From Telmatactis stephensoni (Eukaryota > Cnidaria > Anthozoa > Actiniaria > Isophelliidae), in NCBI GenBank assembly GCA_029948255.1, contig JALIZF010001614.1:124001-188000 (forward strand): 64,000 nucleotides of DNA. Reading direction: 5' to 3'. Below the pieces are notes generated by a model. The model was given only the letters and a program-made list of their open reading frames with translations, was not told the DNA's origin and made no database searches. Below are positions 33,541 to 47,425 of this stretch, piece after piece. A program made the position numbers and the translations under genes. Numbering within the stretch: position 1 is the stretch's first letter; each line of letters begins with the position of its first letter.

Positions 33541-35296
33541 AAGGGTTAATAATACTTAAGCAATGGACAAATGACTAATTTTAAATGGTATGTGTACAGT
33601 AAATAAATTAAAATACCTGTAATAAATACTAATAAAAATAATAAAAAATACTTGTAATAAATCTTTACCTTTAATCCCGACAAGTTATAACCAAAAGACT
33701 TATAAATGAGACTTTATTTTTCTCGCAATGCCAAATAAATATTACGAGGCATTTCATTTTACTGTGAAATTAAGCTTTCCTGTGCTGACCCGACGGAACA
33801 CAGGCGTCACACGACCCTCGTGGAACATCGGTCCCACCCCCCTCTCCTCTAATAGAATAGAATCAAGGGCACTAGGACAAAGTCGTTGTGTTTATGTGTA
33901 ATGAATCAAGTTAAAAATTGTACTTATCTGCAGTCAATCCTTTGAAGCTCTGAAGTCACATTATTTCCTCTGTTTTTGACCTTTCTGGCCTCTGTTCTAG
34001 CTGTTATAATGCTTTATCTTTGGTCAAACGAACGTTCCAACGGTTTGAATATTGATACTCGTTTGCAATTGGGGTCCAGTTCCCGCTCCGCCAAACTTTA
34101 GTTAGCGATTAGTAGTAATAAGTTAATCAAATTCGACTTAAGATCACTCTAAGTGAGAATAGAATGAATCTTTTCGTTTCTGCACTTTGTCTTTTGATGG
34201 ACACGATTGTCCTCACAAGTTGTGGTTTATGACCGCTCATACAAAGAGTCAATTGGTATCTTTGCATGGGAGAAAAATTTCTAATATTCTAATATTACCT
34301 TAGACCCCTTGGTTACTTCGACCCCCTCGATGTATATAGAATAGTAATCGAGCTAATATGAGTACATCAGCCAACGACTCGTGAATCTGTTTATCAACTT
34401 GGTGATATTTAAGGTCATTTTATTGAGTGCTCCACATGAAGCCAGTCAAACCACCTTAATAGTATAATTAGCTTGAAAGAACTAACTAAACTCTAACGCC
34501 TACAGGGTCAAGTTAACGTGTAATGAGAAATCCTCCTGGCGTCATTTAATACACCACTCATCTATACAATGGTTCTTCGCTGATTTTCTTGACTATTTTT
34601 GCAAGGTTCAAGCTTCGTTTTTCAACAACAACAACAACAAGTACAACAACAACAAAAAGTCTCGTCCTGCAGCTACTTAAGTTAGAGCTAGGATATTTGT
34701 TGTTTACTGACGATTTGGTACAAATTTTCTTACATTGCTTAAAAACCAGATTGCATGAAAAGGCCGAGAAAGCCTTCTGCCGTGATAAGGAGTTCCTCAA
34801 GGACCCCTCTTGGGACTTTTAAGAGTTTCTTTAGGTTTCATCACCCTTTGGAAACTTATAACCCTATTTTCGCTGTTACCGATTTTATTACAAGTTTTGT
34901 GACCTTTCTGATGTGCTGCAAAGGTTTTTGAAATTAAATCTATCTTCGAAGTTAGTTTTCTGTTGACCCTCATCCCAAGTTTGAAATTCTCGAGAAAAGT
35001 GAAATACCATGACTAACCAGAAATCTAATATGTTAACAGATGGGAGAAGTTCTGTGGTAATCGTCGTACTATTAGGCTATGAGAAATAGTCTGGCAATGA
35101 GACGAATTTTGGCTGTGGCATTTAAAAAGTTAGAAAATCTTGAGGTTTTTATCTATATTCCAACAATTTTGGAACTGGCCAGGTTAAATAACATTGGCAA
35201 AACGTAAACTAAGATTTTTTTCTCAGCTCGGGACACGAGTCTACTAAGGCGGACATATCGTTAGCCTGTCGTTTGCCATCAAACTTTGAAGAGCCG
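33541..35296. other. Noncoding stretch with a (CAA)n microsatellite
   Basis: A CAA-type microsatellite lies at about 34623-34656. No supported gene was seen. Confidence 0.4.
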
Positions 35297-35473
35297 AATG
35301 ATGACGTTTTCAGTGTCCCCTCTCTATACCAGAATCCTTTTCGAGTAGGTTTCGTTCTCTTATTGTGTTTGTATTCTAGAAGGAATATAAAATTTGAATA
35401 TGAAAAGCTCTTGGTCCGAAAAGGATTCTGGTATAGAGAGGGGGCAAAAACGTCATCATGCTAGGGGCTTATT
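35297..35473. mobile_element. Inverted-repeat MITE, family copy 1
   Basis: CCTCTCTATACCAGAATCC pairs with GGATTCTGGTATAGAGAGG, and ATGATGACGTTTT with AAAACGTCATCAT. A second, more diverged copy is at 39875-40066. Confidence 0.75.
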
Positions 35474-38020
35474 ACATCGCTAAGAAACTTCAAGACAACC
35501 ACAAGGAAAATGAACTTTTAGTACCCTTTAGTAACGTCATTTTTTTCCTCTTTATTATATTTTGTTCTCAGTCGAAATAAGAGCTACACTGATAATTCAA
35601 TTCGAGCTGAAATAAAGTCTGTGTTTATGTATGTATATCACACGTTGACGGGCCAAATTCAAAACAGCAATATTTTTGCGCGAACAAACCCCACCAGTTG
35701 GAAAGATTTAAAGACTATCAGAACGAAGAATACTCAGCTCGTGGCATGTTCTAATGGCAGCGTCATGAGAAAAGGGGATTTTAGAATTGAAATCGCTATG
35801 TATTGCATGACTTTCCACAACCGCTCAATTTAATTCCTCTCACAAAAAATTGCGCATTAGTTCTAATAACCTTCGTTCTATTCTTCGCTTCGCAGCTTCT
35901 AAGCGAGCTCAAGCATATGGTGCGAGCGGAGCCAGGAAAATTCGAGGAGGATTAACGCGAAAGAAACGCCTGCGGAGAAATGCAGCAAAGTTCTCACGTA
36001 CTCTAAATAAACTGTCATCAAATCAACAGAGGACAGCATTAGTTTCTCGTTATCTCCGAGCTCTAAAGAGTTTGGCTCAGCTGGAGATAAGTCAAAAGTC
36101 ATGGAAAGCTAGATGAGGTGCAGTCTCAGCTCGTTTTGACGACTTAAAATCACGTTTTTGTCGGATTTCTTTTTATACTTCTTAAGATTTAGTTATTAAG
36201 TGAACCGATTTTCTTTCTTAACTTATTGTATCCGTACTGCGTACTGTTCCGTTGCACGTTATTACACGTGCGATTTTTACGTGATCGATGTGCAACACCG
36301 ACGTTGCAAAATTGATACGATACACTCAAATTTTGCCATATTCAGGCATGCATGTACTAAGGGAAAATACAGTGAAACTGTAGCTTTCGAATCTTAACAA
36401 TTTTTCGAGACAATTCTCTAAGTGTTACGCGATTAACATCGATTACTGAATTTTCCTTAGCTTGCCTTGGCATGCTGTGATTATATTCCTTGAGCCAGCT
36501 CAGCGCTACCAGGAGGATTTGCAAAGGGTGATTAAGTGGTTGCATGCGTGTTGAGTATTTCCTGGTCTGCTGGATGGTGGTGGTTAGTAGACCGTGGTGT
36601 CATTGAGCTTCATACGTACAAATCAGAATTGCATAACGGTTTTTGTGCAGTACTTCACTTTTTAAAGAAATTAAACTTCATCCCTGCATGTGGTACTTTA
36701 ATTTCTGCTTACGCTTGCAAGAATAGGTTATACCAGGAACCCATGAGTGGTTCTACCGTCTGCACCAATCCGGTAAATTTGCGAACGCATAATCTTTGGT
36801 ACGGTTAGGCCTGTCATCTTACCGTTTTTCCTCTGTTTAAGAATTCAGAAATACCCTTTCGGTGGACAGCAAAAGCGGATACACAAAGTTACGCGGATTA
36901 GTGATTACGTAACATAAATCTTTTTTAATCTAGCATGACTAGAAGCAAGAAGAAAAAAATCTTACACCGCAGTTTCTCTTACCAAATAAAGAAGAATTAA
37001 AAAATAAAAAGGCGCCCGTGGGTTTCAGCGCCAAATAAGATTAAATTGAAGCGTTAATCGAACAGCTGTGTGGTTGCTCCTCTTAAGCAACAAGTTAAAC
37101 GCCAGTGAGATCATGACTGTGCTGGCCAAGGAGAATGAGTTGCGCGCTCGCGCGCGTCTGAGTTGCTAATTAACTCGAATTGTCTCGAATTAATCACTTC
37201 CCTTTAACTTTTTAAATCCATGCACGCAGTTCGTAGTCTGCGTAGATAAATAAACAGATTAAAAATTGTCACTTGTTAAAGCAGGCTTGGATAATTGACA
37301 GCCACTCGGCTGATTTGGGCCTGCTGTCACTCACACTCACACTACCACTACATTCACACGACCATCAACTCACGTGTTGATTTTCGACAATTTCTTTTGA
37401 TTCTTTAAAAGTCATTATCTCATTTTCAACTCTGCTGCTAAAGACATTTTCAATCTTAAGTTTTTTGTAACAAAGATCTTTTGTATCTTAAGTTTGTAAC
37501 TTATTCGTATATCGCTTGTTTTATTGGCCGAAAAATCGACGCGTATACAACACGGCCGCGCACATTTTTCGATTTTTTGGCCTAGCTGTCAAGGAATAAC
37601 TTAATGTGCACGAAAACAATGTTATGTTTTATAAAAGAAATAGAAAACTTGCCCGCTGTGTTGAATCCAGATTTATACCACTTGATCGATCAGAACACTC
37701 GAGAACCGTACCGTTGAGAAGCACTCGGCTACGTCTTATGCTTACACTTCTTTAGGAGGTGTTCTCTAGTGTTCTGATCAATCCCCTCGTGCTCTAATTC
37801 TGCACACAGCACGCGCGCGCGTTTTCCATCTCTTCTGTAAACTTTATCATTCCATGTTTATATTGAATGCTCTCTAATCCCTTGTTTTATATGAAGCCTT
37901 TCCCCAAGGGAAACTAAAAACGCATTTAAGAGTTATCTCGCGGATTGATCAGTGACAACTCGCCTTCATGCAAGCAGGATTGTAGCACGTTATGTTTGTT
38001 AGGGGCACATGCATGACAGA
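35474..38020. other. Noncoding stretch, one unexplained basic frame
   Basis: At 35850-36116 an 88-codon plus-strand frame rich in Arg, Lys and Ser opens with TTG. A CTTCGCAG acceptor-like site is inside it. No domain is recognised and no start ATG is near, so no gene is called. The rest shows nothing I can support. Confidence 0.3.
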
Positions 38021-38490
38021 GGATTCCTAGGTTCCTAGGTTTGACTCATTAGCTCTTGCCCTCATGAATGAATCTTTCCACGTTTGCAAACGTACGCCAC
38101 AAGGATCCCGTCTGTAGCAGCCATAAAAAGTCTATGGGGCAAAGAGCGACCAGTATGGGAGCACTTATCCCCACAAATACACCCCATGTATTCCCCATAG
38201 ACAAACCACAAACTGAAATGTAAAGGGCTTTAGAAGCAGCAATGAAAGGATAATTCAGTTTGCTTGTATATCCCCTAACAATTTACTCGACATGGTGGAG
38301 AGTTCATGCATCTGATAAACCACGCTTTCCGATCCTTGTTTCTCATGCACGAAATCTGAGAATGTGAGATGAGATCACGTTGCATCAAACTTTTGATGGT
38401 TCCTAGGTTTGTCATGTGACTTTCATTAAAAACACATTAGACTCTTGCCCTCATGAATGAATTTGTTCACGTCAGCAAACGTATGCACAG
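38020..38490. repeat. Direct repeat pair
   Basis: GGTTCCTAGGTTTG and CTCTTGCCCTCATGAATGAAT occur in the same order at about 38030-38075 and at 38398-38462. Each is followed by CACGT and GCAAACGTA. It looks like a diverged duplicate of about 100 bp. Confidence 0.55.
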
Positions 38491-39874
38491 CACCCTGCCT
38501 GTTTTCATATAGCTAATATGGTTTCCAGGAAATCTGGGAATGTGTCATCAACACGAAGTGTGAAGGAAACGTTTATGTATGTTATTTCCTGCAGTGTTTT
38601 GGAAAATAAACGACCTGGAATGCCTTGACCCCCTGTGCGTGTAGGGGAGGGGAGAGGGGGTTTACTCCTCGAAAATTTGACTGGGGGAAGAGGGGTGTGT
38701 AGCCCATGCTTGTGGAACCTTTTCCCTGGACCGCCCCTTCCACAAGGGCTTGACCATGTGTTTGCTAGATATCGGTTAGACTTAATTGACCGATTGTATA
38801 AACGGTGCCTAGGTCTTTAGCTTTTGAATTTAGCTCCGTTTTACAACTTTTTTTGCAAAACCAGCCCTATGCAGTGTGTATTCTCAATATTTTTAAATGA
38901 TGGCTCGCGCGTAAAGTACACATCGGATCTGGACGAGGCCACCGGTTCGCGCAAGTCCGATTAACGCTAATCCAAGATTAAACGAGTGGTTTTCTTTAGA
39001 GTTAACCCTAGATAAGTGCTAATTGGGCTTTCAGGTACCCATGCCTGGGAAAAGGTGTTTGATTTGGCCATGGTACTGAAAAAGACTGTCCATTTGCCTG
39101 AATTTCAAGAATTATAATGCTTGCTGAGTTTGCAAGGTCTGTATAGGTGTACATGACTTACGCTACAATGTATTTAGCTTGCATCGATCACCACCACTAT
39201 GTGTCCTGCAAACTATACCTGTACCATGGGACAACACTACATGGTTTAAATTCCACAATGAATGAGAAATGATTTGATGTGTTGACCTCGAGTTCTGGTA
39301 ATCCAGAAACGTCCAGGGAGCGGGCAAAGTCCTTTCAATGACGTCTGTAGCAGTCACATGTCTTTGCAGGATTGACCAGGGATTATTGATGGTATGTAGC
39401 TAAACCTCAAAGATATGTATTAAATGTTTTAACTGATGTTTCAATATTCTAAGTTCAAGTTCGAATCGCGTGTTTCACAGTCATGTAATAGTTCAAAAAC
39501 GAGTGTGAGTGTTTCATACGATGAAAAAATGCACATCAAATTGTTTACGTCAGGGACTCTAAATTTTACATGGTTCATCAGCTGCAGAATTTGCCCCCAC
39601 TAGTTTCAGTTGGGGCATCTTAGAAAACATTGTCTTCCAAAAACGCAAGGTAGTTTCAATTAACCCTATATGAAACGTACTAGTGATTGAGGAGTTCCTG
39701 GAATTGTCAGAAGAAATTGTCCGCGTGCGTCCACCAGGTGCTGATAGACATTTGTACTTCAAGACCTTCAATGATTTCAACAAATTCCATATTAGATATG
39801 ACCCAGATCTGATCGGTTTAGGATATCTACTTATGAATTCTTCTATTTAATCGAGTTCTGTAATTACATGCAAC

Positions 39875-40066
39875 AATAATCCCCTAGCATGATGACGTTT
39901 TTGTCCCCTCTCTCAGTACCAGGATCCCTTTCGAGTAGCCTTTTGTTCAGTAATTAATACTATTGTGTTTGTATTACTCGATGGCAATACAAAATTTGAA
40001 TATGAAAGGCTCTAGAAAAGGTGGTATTGAGAGGAGACAAAAACGTCATAATGCGAGGGGATTATT
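39875..40066. mobile_element. Inverted-repeat MITE, family copy 2
   Basis: AATAATCCCCTAGCATGATG at the left end pairs imperfectly with the right end CATAATGCGAGGGGATTATT. The interior (CCCTCTCTCAGTACCAGGATC) is related to the copy at 35297-35473. Confidence 0.7.
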
Positions 40067-42909
40067 AGTACTTCGTGTACTAAAGTGATACTAAACGAGC
40101 GATGGCAATTTCTTTGCGTTTCGGTCAGGAATAATCTTTGTAAACGTACATCTTGCTGCTCCGCTCTCGAAAAAGTTGCGCACAACATTGAAGCTAGAAA
40201 AGCTCAAGCTGTATTGTGTGACAGCTGGTGACACTCCTTAAATCATCTCTAGCGCGCAGTGTTTCAGGCTCCCTTTTCATATAGTATACGTAAACCCAGT
40301 ACGAGGCTCTTTATAAATCCAAAATCATAAAATGTAATTTCTTCCGTATCGGTCAAGTTCAGATTTGTACAAATTTCCCTTGAGTTTACAATAAAGATCT
40401 TTGTTACAAACGAATTTACGAGTACTTTTTAGGTACTCCGGCTTTGTGAGACATGGCCAGGAAAAATTCAGCTTATGCCTGCCAGTCTTGCAAAACGCGT
40501 TCCGGAACAGTGCTGCCACATTGTGTGACACTCCGTCACGCAATCTAAGCTGTTGGTTTTCTGTGAAAGCGTTCCACAACGTAAGCGCAAAACCTGAGTT
40601 TCAATTTCACTAATTCAGTACCAGATAATTCATACATCTCAAAATGCAACTAAATACTGAAGAACGCGTATTGTTTTAGTAAAATGATTGATAAAAAGAT
40701 TTTTTGGTGAAATCGTAAACTAAGTTATTAAAAAGTGTCCAAAATATGCAGAAATATCCAAAGTTGCAAAATCTTCATGCCTCCACTGAGCGCTGCACTA
40801 AACAGTGTTGAAAGTTTACTCTCTGCACATAGACAGTTAAAATATAATCTTTTGTTGCCACCATACTGAGTCATTTCGGTAGGGGACTTTTTGGAAGACA
40901 AGTTTTCACAGCTTTCATGGAAGTAAATTTTATTCATTTTGAATTTTCTGTGGTAAATAAAGTTTATTATTATTATTAATCCTCAATAAAATAGAGAGTC
41001 TTAAATAGATTTTCCGTGCAATTCATCCCCTGGGGCAACAGCATCCCTCCTGTCTCAGTGCAAACTCCTTCTTTGGGAGTCAGTTGTCAGGGTTTATCCT
41101 ATCATCAAATCTGCACTCACTGCTGATCATGTGCATGGATCTCCTGGCTGGCTCCCCTACTGCTAGCTAGTCCAGAAGTACCTGGTAGCTTTTATCTGAT
41201 CAAAGTCCATCAATCAGTAAACACTTCCATTGACTACTTACTTAACTACTGTAATCTATGGGGTTTTGCAGAGCTAGACCAAACACTGAGGATTTGAGAG
41301 AAGGGTCAAAAGAAAGTTGTATTTTTTATCGACTGAATCTGTAGGTTCTGTTTGCTTTGTAGCTAGCTTTATGATCTAGGCGATGCTGGGGAGGGGATTT
41401 GGAAAAGCTGTTCCTTTTTCTGCAGGGTCTCTTCTGGGGATTGGCAACTTTATTAACCCTGGATGATATCTGTTATTATACCTCAAGTCTGGGATAAACA
41501 TGACGTCAAATGCTTGTTCCCCGAGGCCCACCATTGACACCGGGACAAGGATTTTTCTTCTGAAAGTGTCAAACTTGCTTGTAAAATTTTCGCAGACGCT
41601 TAAAGTTCAAAAATATTTGGAACGCTTTCAAAACATGTTAACTATGCCCACAAAGATCATGTGGTAGAGAATTTTTGGCCTTTTGGAAGAGTGTGATTAC
41701 CAAAGGATTATCTTACCGATGAATTTTAAAAGTGTCAATACCCATAGACAAGGAATACAGATTTCTGCCTCGGAGAATGATTTTGTGAATCGTTTTCCAG
41801 GGGTTAAATCTTTATAAAGTGCGAAGCGCTGAACATCACCTTTGGTGACATGGAGATACGATATTCAACACGGGTCGTGCGATGGAATAATTAGCGCTAA
41901 TCAGCGTTTCTTTGTCTTCTCTAATGTTCGAACAAGAATCGCTTCCGGTCAAGATGAGTGGAAGATAACAGCCTAGAAGAGGTAGCGAGCGAGTGAATTA
42001 AGACTGCTTACAAAGTTGATCCAATGTTTGAACAGCTTTTTTGCAAGGATTTAGAGAGCCATGGAAGGAGGCTTTGATTATAGATTTGTTTGCCTTGGAT
42101 TGTCAACGAACTTGTCAGACATCAATCAAAGTTCTAGATAAACAAAACCAGCCGTGAAACGGATTAACAATTTGTGATCGCAGAACCTTGGCAAGCGCGC
42201 AAATTGACAACACGAGGACAACAGTGCACGGCCTAAATACACCCTAAAAGTTAACCGCAGAGAATTGGCTTAAAACTAGCGTACCCGCAGCGAATGACTC
42301 ATAATGGCTAATCATTCCAAGCGATAAAAGCTAGATATGTCTTGGATCTAAAAATAAAGTTTACGTTCCATTTCAACTTAGAACTTTCGTAAATTGACAT
42401 ACGATGACAACGTTGGATATACATCTCATTTGCTGAGCCAATTGCAGAGCCGGGAGTAATAACTCGTAGAAGGACACGGAGATTCTGGCACTGAGCAAGA
42501 TGTGGATGATCTTAGCTTTGGAGTTCAAGGACATCTTATTAAACAGGAATTCAGATTTTTTAAAGTCAATAACAAAAAACATGTCAAAACATTTTAATAA
42601 AAAAACTACTGCTTAATGTACAAGTATTTTCTTTGCAGTGACATAAATTAATTGACCCGATAAATTAAGCAAAAACAGCTAAATGAAAAAAATACTTTAA
42701 CTTGTGACATGCTTCACTATAAAACCCATGGGCTATTAAATCCCCCTAAATAACTTCTTTTTACAAATACTGCCAAATAATGGACTTCGCGTCTTCAATG
42801 TGAAGAAAAATATAGTCCCAATAATACATCGAACTGCTATCTTACACATTTTCAGTTCAAAATAAAATAGAAAACTTCAGCAGTTTCGAACTGCCTTTTT
42901 GCAAGTCGC
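40067..42909. other. Noncoding stretch downstream of SoxF
   Basis: No supported gene was seen. The bases just left of 42910 are the presumed SoxF 3' untranslated region, with an AATAAA on the minus strand not clearly placed. Confidence 0.3.
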
Positions 42910-44016
42910 TTACAATTGGTATTCCTCAAAGCTAACTCCATCGAGTTCAGTTCCATCAAGATATTGATCAAACTCATCTCTGTTTATATCGTCCAGCAAC
43001 AAGTCTGAAAACTGCACGGTTTGAGATTGCTGAAGTAAACTCGCCGTCCTGCAAGACTGAACGACAGTGTTACCGCAAGGACTCGGTGGCGAATAACTCG
43101 ACGACACAGGACTATTTCCAAACAGTGAATTTATGCTATTGTTCACTAGATGTTGAACTTTAGATTTGGTCATCGGTTCGTTGGATTTTTGTAGCAAGGA
43201 CAGCAGTACATAGCGGAGTTCTTCCTCGTTGCTTGGGAAGTTGAAGACTTTTCCAGATTCTACGGCTGGACTTGTCTCGGGTGTAGGCAGGTCAATTTCA
43301 TGCAAATCGGGATACGGGGTAGGAGCATTGTGCAGTTGATTATTGAAAGAATGAAGCTCGCTTTGAAGGAGAGCTTGTTGATTCACTGTGCAATGCCCTG
43401 GGCTTGGTAAACTTGGACTAGTTGGGGTACCTGGTATGGAGAATGGATGTGAATCCTCGCACGATGTCGCACTCCGCTTTTCCAATGAAGACGAAACAGC
43501 TTGAGCCGAGTTCACTGGGACGTTGACATGCAGATTTGAGGAGCCTGACATCATTCTCTTGCAAACTCTTTTAGGATGCTTTCTCCTTCGAGGCCTATAC
43601 TTGTAATCAGGATAGTCCTGCATGTGTTGCAAGCGAAGTCTCTCTGCTTCTTCAACGTATGGTCGTTTTTGCAGCTCGTTTAATCCTCGCCAGGTTTGAC
43701 CCAAGATTTTACTTAGCTCGGCATTATGAAGTTCTGGGTTAGCGTCTGCTAACCTCCTTCGTTCTAGTTGAGACCAAACCATAAACGCGTTCATAGGCCG
43801 CTTGATGCGCTCTGAATCCATAAACTTATCGTCCTTCTTTGGGCTCACAGAACCGGCAACAGCAAGCCCACCAAGCCACTTCGTGTAGCTCAGGGTTTGC
43901 TCTTGATCTTGGGGAAAACCATCAGTAGTTGGGACAGAAATAGGAGCAAGATGTGAAATCTTCTTCCCTCGTACAATTCTTCTGTCCATAAGCGGGATCT
44001 TTTCTGTAGTATCCAT
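42910..44016 (-). CDS. SoxF-type HMG-box transcription factor, single exon
   Basis: The 368-residue protein starts at a clean ATG and has an HMG box at about residues 70-148 (RPMNAFMVW, then [41 protein letters not shown]). It binds DNA in the nucleus. The HMG box is closest to the Sox7/17/18 group, and two further motifs agree: LPTPETSP at 243-250 and [11 protein letters not shown] at 343-353. The latter corresponds to the conserved C-terminal beta-catenin-binding motif of vertebrate SoxF. The N-terminal 69 residues and the middle region are Ser/Pro-rich and without known domains. No intron interrupts the gene. An orthology call to one vertebrate paralogue is not possible. Confidence 0.93.
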   Translation of the reverse strand: MDTTEKIPLMDRRIVRGKKISHLAPISVPTTDGFPQDQEQTLSYTKWLGGLAVAGSVSPKKDDKFMDSERIKRPMNAFMVWSQLERRRLADANPELHNAELSKILGQTWRGLNELQKRPYVEEAERLRLQHMQDYPDYKYRPRRRKHPKRVCKRMMSGSSNLHVNVPVNSAQAVSSSLEKRSATSCEDSHPFSIPGTPTSPSLPSPGHCTVNQQALLQSELHSFNNQLHNAPTPYPDLHEIDLPTPETSPAVESGKVFNFPSNEEELRYVLLSLLQKSNEPMTKSKVQHLVNNSINSLFGNSPVSSSYSPPSPCGNTVVQSCRTASLLQQSQTVQFSDLLLDDINRDEFDQYLDGTELDGVSFEEYQL

Positions 44017-46539
44017 TGGTAAAAGCTTAGAGTCCTATGTTCACGATTCACTCTGCACTCTTTCGGGTCAGAAAAAAATTATTGCTTCTAAACGCAAACG
44101 TCGAGCTAAAATATGTATGTACAACAACACGTGTGACAAGGGATTTGATCACGTGAACACAACCATTGGTCCAATCACAGTGGACGGTTTTGGACAAGAT
44201 CTGTCACAAGATAAGCCTCAATGTCACTTCTGAGTAGATTGGAGTCTCGCTGGCGAGGGGACTTCGAGGAGGGATATCATGTTGCAGAGTTCGTCAAATG
44301 AACACCATTTCAAATTCCATGCGAGAACAACTTTGTTTCCCTAACTGAACTGGATTTCAGCACAGAAAATATGCACACATAGGACTCTGTTAGGTAGAAC
44401 GTTTGTTGACATTATTTCAAGAAAGAGGCTTGAAAACCGCTTTCATTCTGCGAGGATTTTTGAGTGACATCCTCGAGAGCGCGCGCGTGCGACGATCGAG
44501 TTGTGCTTGATGGCCAAAGAGGGGAATATTATCTCGTATCCTTGAAATCCGATTAATGTGTCGCCGCTCATCTTGGCCGTACAGGCACCGTAACTGCTCC
44601 TCGGTCATCATACAGAGGAAAAAAACTACAGTACGTGTATTGCAATTACCTTCACCTTCAATCATTACATGACAACTTATAGAACGTGACCCGTATGTTG
44701 ACACAGTGAAATTACAGGCTTGTCAGAAAATTTTTAGCTCAAAAAATATTCAAATTTAGAAAGAGATTTGTGTGTTACTATACTTAAGTAAGTATGAATG
44801 ATTCTTTTACAGACCAATTTGATTCTGTTTGAGATTTATTTTCAAGGGCATTTTGCTGTGTCACCGGCTTAACATAAAATTATTTGCGTAAAAAATACTG
44901 TATATTCTTGGCAGTGATAATGTAAGTTTTACTCGAATTAAGTTTAATCAAAATTAAGAAATTAGTTTGTCAAAAAGTGAAAATTAAAGTGAAGTCTTAA
45001 CGGGAGTTCAACAAATAATTTGACAATTTTCTTCCTTCAGTTTGGAACCGAAATTTCTTCAGTCACAAGATATTAAAATGTCTTTAAGCTTTTGTCAGAA
45101 TCAAGTTTCTTTAATCTCTATAAATTAGAATGATTCTCCCCAAGTCCCAAATTTCTCCCTATCTTTGTTTGATCAACAAAGATGAAGTCAAAATGACAAA
45201 GTCAAAACCTTGGCCTCTGTAACGCGTCGAAGCGTAGTCCCAAGAGAGCAATATCTGAAAATCATCTTACTTTGCGAATGAAGTGTGCCAATTTTGATAT
45301 GACGATAATTTTGATTAAAATGGTGTTTCGTCTTGACGGATTCATCAAGCAAGGGAGGCTTCAGATGAATACAGGACTACTCAAAAATAGCATGGGAAAG
45401 TCCCAAAGGTTTTGGGTGGGTTGTTATAATAATTTTTGTTACAAAACGAATCCAGAAGTACAAAGTTGTTGAGTGTACAGTTATCACTTTCATGCCAGAT
45501 GGTCAGAGATTTAAAACTTTCTTCTCGAATTTCACGTCTAGTAGGAAATCTGGAGTGTCCTTTGATATCAAGAAGATTTTTGAAGAAGATTTACAATGAG
45601 TTTGAGGTTTTGTTGCACTGCAGCAAATTACGTTCACTCCAACGTTTTAGCCAGCAAATTCATGACTTTTTTCGAGATCTCGTTTGAAGAATCAGAATAT
45701 GCATGCTTGCACGATTTGTATTTTTAAGTACATTTTGGTGTTGACAATCCAGGATTATCAACAAATATTTGAACAACTGCTATACAATCCATTTTTACCC
45801 TCTTGAATTATAACCGCTGAAAATGTACTAAAACTGCTTTAAGAACACAAATTCCCCCTCCAAAAACAGTCCTTTTTGCTTTTTTATTGCTAACAAATGA
45901 GTTGGAAATAACATGGATTTACCTCATCATGAGTAACATATTGCATTGCAAAGACCTCGGCATTTTTGAAAGTCCAAAGTCTAAGTATTCGTTAATGCTT
46001 TAGAAAACTGCAAATTATTTTTGTAATGCTTTAAAAACATTATGAGCAGGATTACTGTGGAGCATTTTGCAAGATGTTTTCCAGGATGTAAACAGAATGA
46101 AACACAAGAAATGTTGCTACTAAAGCTGCTTCATGCTGCTTTCAAGCGCCAGATTTCTGAAGAGCTCTTGAACATATGGAATTTTACAGCAAACTTCGAC
46201 TTTTGATCCTTGCCGAAGTTTTGGTTCAAGACAAAATATTTATGAATTTTGTCAGATTTTGATGTGAAAGCAATCGTATCGATATGATATAACCTTAGTG
46301 AGGGCAAAGTGCTTAAACACGGGGTGCAACTTTGAAGTGCAGCTAGAAGAGATTTTTCTCAAATGCCTTCCACATCTTTTCTTAAGTTGTTTTCTGCTTA
46401 TAGTCGCGCGCTATGCTATCTCAAAATTTATGTTGACTGAACGTTTCTAGCTATTTTGCAGTGCTATTCATCACAATTAAGATATGCATTGATATTAATG
46501 TAAAAATATAAATGTTATCAACTGGCCGAGGCAAGATTG
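44017..46539. other. SoxF upstream region, no other gene seen
   Basis: This stretch includes the presumed promoter of SoxF. No TATA box or transcription-factor cluster could be supported, and no other reading frame looks real. Confidence 0.3.
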
Positions 46540-46716
46540 CAGTGGCGGATCCAGGATTTTTCCGTTTCTTAAACCCAACTATGTGTATAATACTCAACAC
46601 GAGACACAACGCAAAACTTCTAACAATTTTTATAAGACATATTTCTATTACTTAGACAAAATCAAGCCTTCAAGGGGGGTTCCGTGGATCCCTTCGACCC
46701 CCTGGATCCGCTACTG
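46540..46716. mobile_element. MITE with CAGTGGCGGATCCAGG ends
   Basis: The ends CAGTGGCGGATCCAGG and CCTGGATCCGCTACTG are nearly perfect inverted repeats. Flanks GATTG and GATCG are similar but not identical. Internucleotide content is noncoding. Elements with this terminus are common in animal genomes. Confidence 0.7.
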
Positions 46717-47299
46717 GATCGTGAAACTAAAAATACGTAATTAAAAATGTTTTATCTGTATACTATAGTTCCCCTTTTCACCTCTGTTCTCATCTTGGAC
46801 ATTTGATCACCCTAGAAAATGAGTTCTCATCGATCCAAAATCAGCATGAACTCGGACATATGACTACAGGTTCTCTTCCTGATCAGCACAAGGAACGCGA
46901 AAACTTGTCTAAGAGGAAGGAAAATACAGAGTAACTTAACCGTTTATTTCCGGGACATTTCTTAAATTTCTTTCAATCTCTGACACGCCTTTCCTCCAGC
47001 TAATTGGGGTTGTACATTTGATATCGTATTTTGAGTAACATAGAGTACCTTCTTTCGACCTTGCAGAAAATAACTGTTACAAATGGGAGAAAGAATGATT
47101 GGCTTGAGAAAAACGGGGTTGACCCCAAAAAGGGCTGAGTTAGCAGACCCGACTCGCAGGACTAAAATAGTCTGATAGAGTTAAAGTACCTATGCATGTT
47201 CACAGTGAAAGAAGGGGTGAAGAGTGAGGTCTGATGGGAAGAGCGGGAAGTGTCCTTCTCAGCCTTTGGTTGAACGTAAAGTAATGTTTATAAGATGTC

Positions 47300-47425
47300 G
47301 TTCATATTGCCAGGCTGCAATTATTCCCTTGAGAATCAAAAGATGAACGGACGCAGTAGTCAGAACAGACACTAATGAGAAATCCTTGAAGGTCACCCAT
47401 GGCTGCCGCGTCGTCCATTTGCAAA
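47300..47425 (-). repeat. Inverted copy of the 32.65-32.76 kb repeat
   Basis: On the minus strand CGGCAGCCAT, GATTTCTCATTAG, GTCTGTT and TTTGATTCTCAAGGGAAT appear in the same order as at 32645-32760. It is a dispersed repeat, not a gene, although a short frame crosses it. Confidence 0.55.

Noticed and set aside
35850..36116. 88-codon basic frame, Arg/Lys-rich, plus strand
   Set aside because: It starts at TTG, has no recognisable domain, and has no supporting exon partner or start codon. It could be a last exon or a decayed element, but nothing decides.
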